Of a stretch of DNA of 64,000 nucleotides, positions 59,424 to 64,000 are shown piece after piece. Source of the stretch: Microbacterium hibisci. Lineage in GTDB: Bacteria > Actinomycetota > Actinomycetes > Actinomycetales > Microbacteriaceae. The notes under the pieces are model-generated. The model had not been told where the DNA came from. It did no database searches and saw only the letters and a list, made by a program, of their open reading frames with translations. The stretch spans positions 1 to 64,000 of the forward strand of contig NZ_JADIJC010000004.1 of NCBI RefSeq assembly GCF_015278255.1. The letters are read 5' to 3'. Position 1 is the first letter of the stretch; every line of letters begins with the position of its first letter. Made by a program: the position numbers and the translations under genes.

Positions 59424-62400
59424 ATGACCGCCTCGCCCGACCGCGCCCGCCTGTGGCCGGTCTCTCCGTTCGACCTCGCCGACGCGAGCCGGTGCCCGTC
59501 GTGCTTCACCCTCGTCTCGGCGCCGGTCTGCCCGACGTGCGCCTTCGTGCTCACCGACGCCCGCGCCCCGCGCGTGCTGGAGCTCGGCCGCGAGATCGTG
59601 ACGGCCGAGCTCGAGCGCCAGCAGCTGATGGACGAGATCCTCGCCTCGGCGCGCGTGCCCGTCGCGGCGTCCGCCGCGCGGGCGGCTGCGGTGACGGATG
59701 CCGCGATCCTGGCCCCCGCGACCATGAGCGTCGACGTGCCCGTGGCCGTGACGCCCGAACCCGCCGTTCTCGAGCCGGCTGCGCTCACGGCGCCGGACGT
59801 CGAGGAGTCCCTCACGTCGTCGGTCATGGACCAGCCGGTGTCGGAGACGCCCGTCGCCGAGGTCCCGGTGCCGGACCTGCCCGTCTCGGCCCCCGTGCCG
59901 GCGGGTCCGCAGGCCGTGCCCATGCCGGCTCCGCCGGTGCCGCCGGTGACGACGTCGGCCGCCGGCCCAGGGACCGCACGACCTGCCACTCCGCCTCCGG
60001 CAGCGGTCGCGGCATCCGCCCCCCGTCGTCGCCTCACGGTGCCGGTGCTGCTGCTGATCGTGGGCGTCTCGCTCGTGGGAGTGGCGGCGGTGTTCTTCCT
60101 GGTGCTGGCGTGGTTCGCGTGGGGGATCGAGGTGCGCGCCCTCATCATCGGCGGCATCACGCTGGCGACGATCGGCCTGGCGTCGTGGCTGCGGCGTCGC
60201 AGCCTCACCGCGACCGCCGAAGGCATCGGGGCGCTGGGTGTCGTGCTGCTCGCGCTGGACGCGTGGGCCGTGCGTGCGAACGACCTCTTCGGCGCCGGAT
60301 CGGTGGACGCGGCCGTCTACACCGGGGCGTCGGCGCTGGTGGTGGCCGTGCTGTTCCGGCTGTGGGCGCGCGTGTCGCACCTTCGCGGACCTGATCTCGC
60401 GGCGTCGCTCGCGTTCCCGGCCGGAATCGGCTTCCTCGTGGCCGGGCTCGTAGATGCCCCCGCCGGCGAGGCGGTGACCGCGGGCCTCCTCGGCGCCGCC
60501 GCCGGCGGGCTCGCGCACGCGCTCCCCGCCCCGTGGTCGTCGGCCCGACGCGGCGCGGAGGGCGTGCCCGAGCGGCTCGTGCTGGCGGTGGCGGGTGTGG
60601 TCGCGCTCGTCGGCGCGGCCCTCACTGCTCTTTTCCTGACGGGTGACGCGGTGCCGATCGTCGTGTGGTCGAGTGCGGGCCTTGTCGCACTCGGCATCGC
60701 GCACGCATGGCTCGCCGGCCGCCCGGTCGGCGGCGCCGTCCTTCCCGCGTCGACGGCGATCGCGGGCGTCGCCTCGGGCCTCGCGACCGCCGCGGCGGCG
60801 CTCGTCGGCTGGCAGCTCGCCGCGCGCACCGAACTGCCGGTGTACAGCTTGCTCATCGCGCCGGGGCTCGCGGCCCTGGTCGCCTACGGCCTCGACGTCG
60901 TGCGCTCTCGCCGCGACTCGCGCGCGCTGCTGCCGGCGGCGATCGTGTCGGCAGCGGTCGCGGCGGTGTCGACCGTCGGCGTCACGATCTGGTGGGGTGC
61001 GCAGGCGGCGCAGGCCATCGAGTCCGGGTGGACGCCGTGGCGGACCGAAGCCCTGGCTCAGCCCGCGCTCGCCCCTGAGGATCCGTGGCTCGCGCTCGGC
61101 GCGGCGGTGTTCATCGCCGCGCTGCTGCTGCGAGCGCCCACGCTCACCCGTCCAGGCCTGCGCGAACTGGCACCGGTGGCGGCGACCGTCGTGATGCTGG
61201 CCGCCGGAGCTCGGACGGCGGTGCCCGCCGCGCTGGTAGGCCTGGCGGGAGTGATCGCCGTGGCCGCGATCGTCATCACCGCCGTCGCGGTCCGCCGGAG
61301 CTCTCCCGCGGTCCCGTCGCCGAACCTCGTCCCCGCATCGCCCGACGGCCCCGCGGCACCCGCCGGCCCCGCGACGCCCGCCGGCACGGCGGCGCGCGCC
61401 GGCGTGCACCACGCGCCGGTCGGATGGATCGTGGCAGGGGCGATGGCAGCCGCGACCGCCTATGTCGCCGGCGTCGCCACGCCGTGGCTCTGGGCCGTCG
61501 CGGTCGTCATCGCGATCGCCTACCCGATCGCCCTGCGCATCGTCGTGCGGCCGACCGGCACCGCGGCGGTCGCGACCGCGATCGCGCCCGTCGCGATCGC
61601 CGCACTGTCCACAGTGTTCGCCCCGGCGGCCCTGTCTGTCGCGATCGGCCTGGCGGGAGCCGAGACCTGGGTGGCGCTGGCGCTGCTGCAGTGGGTCGCC
61701 CTGGCGACGCTGGCAGCCGCCGTCGCGCTGCGGATCGAGCGCGGGAGCCGCACGGCGCTGGCCCTCGCCGCCGAGCTCCTCGTGATCGTCGGTGTCGTCG
61801 CGGTCGCCGGCTTGGCCGCGTCGGGCGCCGTGGAGACGAGTCCGCTGCTTTCGGCGATCGGCGAACCGGCGCTCGGGATCGTTCGCGGCGCCCTCCTGCT
61901 CGTCGCCTTCGCCATCGTGGCCATGGGGCGTACGCGCATCGACGGAGTTCCGGCCGTCGTGGCCGCCGCCCTGGCCGCGCCTGTGGCGGCGGCGACCGTG
62001 TTCGATGCGCTGCGCACCTTCGACGCGCGCGGCGAGGAATGGGCTCCGCTGCTGCTGACCGCGGCCACCGTCGTGGTTCCGGTGGTCGCCGCCGTCACGG
62101 CTCTCCTCCGCCGCTCGCCCACGACCGCGGATCCGGCCTCGAACGCGCCGACCGGTGGGGACGCCGCCGGCGCCCCGCCGCGTACCACCCTCGACTCCCG
62201 CGCCGCGCGCCGTCTCGCGGCCGACGCCGGCGCCGGCGTCACGGTGCTGACCGTCGTGTGGGGAGTCTCGGGCCAGCTCGCGTGGGCGATCCTCGCACTC
62301 ATCGGGCTGGGCTTGGCCGCGGCATCCGTCTCCCGCGGCTGGGCCGCCCCGGCGGGCGATCCTGCCGACGATCGCTTCGCGATCACGCGGGACGGGATGC

Positions 62401-64000
62401 CGCTGGCCGACGCACCGCGCCGCCTTCTGGCGTGGCCGGCGGTGGCCGCGGCGATCGCAGCGTGGTGGTCGTGGCTCACGGAGGGGACGCCCGCGACGTC
62501 GTACACGATCGAGTCGTATGTGCTGCCGGTCGCGGTTGCGCTGGTGATCTTCGCCGCGCTGCTCGTGTGGCTGCGCCGACGTGCGGAGGCGACCGTCGCG
62601 CTGGCGGTCGGCCTCGCGCTCGCGCTCTGGATTCCCGCGGTCGCCGGGTGGACCGGAGACGCGCTGCGCGGCGTCGTCGTGGCGCTCGCGGCCGTGGTGG
62701 TGACCCTGGCGCTGGCCTTCACGCCGGTGCGCGGCATCCGTCCCGTCGCTCCCGCCGGCGCAGCCGTCGCCATGACGGGTCTCGGCCTCGTGGCGGTCGA
62801 GCGCGCCCTCGACGGACCGGGCTGGCACGTGCTGTGGGTCGTGCTGCTCGTCGCCATCGCCTACGCGTCGGGTGCCGGAATGGCGCGCGTCCCGCCGGGC
62901 CGGGCGTCGTCGCGGGCGTACGGGCACATCGTTCCTCCCGCGGCACTCGTGGCCGCGCTTCCCGTGATCGTGACGGTCGCCGCCGAACCCCGCATCGTGG
63001 CCGGCACCGTCATCATGCTGGCCGCGCTGCACCTGGCGGCCGCAGGCCTCGATCGGGTGCCGCTGACGGCCGCGACCCGCTGGATCGCACTCGCCAGCGC
63101 GGCCGTCGTCGGCACGGCCGGCTGGCTGCAGGGCGCGGTCGTCGAGATCGAAGCGGTATCGCTCCCGGTCGCCGCGATGTGCCTCGTGGGGGCCGTGCTC
63201 GGGATGCTGCGGCGCCGGAGCAGCGGCGCCTCCTGGCCCGCCGCCGAGGGGCCCGCCTGGATCACCGGCCTCGTGCTGGCGACAGCGCCGAGCCTGATCG
63301 TGGCTGCGGAGCCGGCGCGCGTCTGGGCGTACGTCGTGCTCACGCTCCTCGCCGCCGCCGGCGTCGCTGCGGTGCGCGAGCCTGCGGACCGCGCCGTCGA
63401 CACTCCGGCAACGATCCCGGCGCCCGCGGTGGTCCCGCCGCCCGCCCGAGTCCCCGCGCCCGCGGTCGCCGGCGCTTCCGCCCCCGTCTCCGCGCCCGCA
63501 ACGGCGCCCGCAGCCGCCACCGCCGCCGCCGGAGCCGCCGCGCGCGCACCATGGAGCCCCGCGCCGACGCCCGCAGCCCGCCCGCCGCGCTTCCCCGACG
63601 TCTGGAGCCTGCGCACGCCGACGGTGGCCATCCTCGGCGCCGCGGCCCTCGCGATGGGCGTCCGAGGACTCCTTCCTCCGGGCGTCGCGGGCGACACCGC
63701 CGCGGCCATCGTCGCCGCCGTCGGCGTGCTCGCGGTGGCAGTGCTCTTCACCGCGACGGCGGCGACCGACCGACCGGGTCGCGCTGCGGCCGTGCTCGCA
63801 GGTGCCGGAGCCGCGCTGCTCGTGCTGGTCACCATCACCCGTCCCGACGCGGATCTCGTCACCACGACCGTGACCGCGGTCATCGGCGGCGCCGTGGGCG
63901 TCGCCGGTGCGTCGGTGCTGGGCCTCCGCCGCTGGGCGCCGCTGGGCGCCGTGCTCGCGGTGGGCGGGCTCGTCTCGGCCGTCGCCGCGTGCGCGATGCG
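59424..64000 (+). CDS. Very large SCO7613-type membrane protein with N-terminal zinc ribbon, partial
   Basis: At least 1525 residues; still open at the window end. It begins with a zinc ribbon (CPSC and CPTC, about residues 25-41), a short helix and a Pro/Ala-rich linker to about residue 200. Then come dozens of hydrophobic segments, beginning LTVPVLLLIVGVSLVGVAAVFFLVLAWFAWGI, broken by Pro/Ala-rich loops near 640 and 1335-1380. This layout matches the actinobacterial SCO7613 C-terminal domain-containing membrane proteins, whose function is unknown. The ATG follows GAGAGAGGGGCC. It is not a transporter of any family that I recognise. Confidence 0.8.
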   Translation, partial: MTASPDRARLWPVSPFDLADASRCPSCFTLVSAPVCPTCAFVLTDARAPRVLELGREIVTAELERQQLMDEILASARVPVAASAARAAAVTDAAILAPATMSVDVPVAVTPEPAVLEPAALTAPDVEESLTSSVMDQPVSETPVAEVPVPDLPVSAPVPAGPQAVPMPAPPVPPVTTSAAGPGTARPATPPPAAVAASAPRRRLTVPVLLLIVGVSLVGVAAVFFLVLAWFAWGIEVRALIIGGITLATIGLASWLRRRSLTATAEGIGALGVVLLALDAWAVRANDLFGAGSVDAAVYTGASALVVAVLFRLWARVSHLRGPDLAASLAFPAGIGFLVAGLVDAPAGEAVTAGLLGAAAGGLAHALPAPWSSARRGAEGVPERLVLAVAGVVALVGAALTALFLTGDAVPIVVWSSAGLVALGIAHAWLAGRPVGGAVLPASTAIAGVASGLATAAAALVGWQLAARTELPVYSLLIAPGLAALVAYGLDVVRSRRDSRALLPAAIVSAAVAAVSTVGVTIWWGAQAAQAIESGWTPWRTEALAQPALAPEDPWLALGAAVFIAALLLRAPTLTRPGLRELAPVAATVVMLAAGARTAVPAALVGLAGVIAVAAIVITAVAVRRSSPAVPSPNLVPASPDGPAAPAGPATPAGTAARAGVHHAPVGWIVAGAMAAATAYVAGVATPWLWAVAVVIAIAYPIALRIVVRPTGTAAVATAIAPVAIAALSTVFAPAALSVAIGLAGAETWVALALLQWVALATLAAAVALRIERGSRTALALAAELLVIVGVVAVAGLAASGAVETSPLLSAIGEPALGIVRGALLLVAFAIVAMGRTRIDGVPAVVAAALAAPVAAATVFDALRTFDARGEEWAPLLLTAATVVVPVVAAVTALLRRSPTTADPASNAPTGGDAAGAPPRTTLDSRAARRLAADAGAGVTVLTVVWGVSGQLAWAILALIGLGLAAASVSRGWAAPAGDPADDRFAITRDGMPLADAPRRLLAWPAVAAAIAAWWSWLTEGTPATSYTIESYVLPVAVALVIFAALLVWLRRRAEATVALAVGLALALWIPAVAGWTGDALRGVVVALAAVVVTLALAFTPVRGIRPVAPAGAAVAMTGLGLVAVERALDGPGWHVLWVVLLVAIAYASGAGMARVPPGRASSRAYGHIVPPAALVAALPVIVTVAAEPRIVAGTVIMLAALHLAAAGLDRVPLTAATRWIALASAAVVGTAGWLQGAVVEIEAVSLPVAAMCLVGAVLGMLRRRSSGASWPAAEGPAWITGLVLATAPSLIVAAEPARVWAYVVLTLLAAAGVAAVREPADRAVDTPATIPAPAVVPPPARVPAPAVAGASAPVSAPATAPAAATAAAGAAARAPWSPAPTPAARPPRFPDVWSLRTPTVAILGAAALAMGVRGLLPPGVAGDTAAAIVAAVGVLAVAVLFTATAATDRPGRAAAVLAGAGAALLVLVTITRPDADLVTTTVTAVIGGAVGVAGASVLGLRRWAPLGAVLAVGGLVSAVAACAM

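Noticed and set aside
1..64000. Prophage, insertion sequence, integrase or conjugative genes
   Set aside because: No transposase, integrase, phage structural or relaxase motif was found in any frame that I read.

Overview
The window is about 70% GC, gene-dense and uses GTG and TTG starts freely. A DUF222/HNH endonuclease, an actinobacterial HU protein, a CopD-CtaG fusion and an SCO7613-type membrane protein point to an actinobacterium, most likely a Microbacteriaceae member such as Microbacterium. The genus is inferred from gene content, not measured.

Region 1 (1-10.2 kb) is a catabolic locus on the minus strand: a GntR/FCD regulator, a TIM-barrel sugar isomerase, a 3-hydroxyacyl-CoA-dehydrogenase-like enzyme, a CUT1 sugar ABC importer, a GH51 arabinofuranosidase and the start of a dihydroxyacetone-kinase-family gene. 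A secreted GH43 arabinanase-like protein is divergent. Three promoters carry the same TATCC-containing operator overlapping the -10 region, which defines a local regulon.

Region 2 (10.3-21.9 kb) is mixed housekeeping and accessory: tRNA-Gly(CCC), a type II sulfide:quinone reductase-like flavoprotein, an acyltransferase fused to an alpha/alpha-toroid domain, an RlaP-type nucleotidyltransferase, a GNAT, a TPR protein, a DUF222/HNH protein, a methyltransferase, a PfkB kinase and small unknowns.

Region 3 (21.9-37.4 kb) is a second polysaccharide locus. Nine minus-strand genes encode a DUF2264 glycosidase-like protein, a CUT1 importer, a YesL protein, a 2-hydroxyacid dehydrogenase, KDG kinase, KDPG aldolase and a GH35 beta-galactosidase. 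A heparinase II/III-like enzyme and a DeoR-LacI hybrid regulator diverge from them. The parts suit import and intracellular breakdown of uronate- and galactose-containing oligosaccharides through 2-keto-3-deoxygluconate. The lyase-like gene has swallowed an in-frame triplicated palindromic element.

Region 4 (37.6-50.8 kb) holds a beta-lactamase-fold lipoprotein without its catalytic Ser-x-x-Lys, an iron-box-controlled heme oxygenase with a DUF2470 protein, a Pif1-like helicase, a divergent MerR/flavoprotein pair with a 24-bp perfect palindrome, a SulP transporter, a CopD-CtaG fusion, HU, and a TetR/alpha-beta-hydrolase pair.

Region 5 (51-58.2 kb) is a third sugar locus: a CUT1 importer, a LacI regulator and a second GH51 arabinofuranosidase, joined by a TGTAACGATACA operator at three promoters. 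The end holds rpmB-rpmG-rpsN (zinc-independent types) and a very large membrane protein that runs off the window.

None of the three importers encodes an ATPase, so a shared MsiK-type ATPase elsewhere is implied. Together the three loci suggest a plant-litter bacterium using arabinan, arabinogalactan or pectin side chains. Small palindromic repeat families are scattered between genes and, twice, inside genes.
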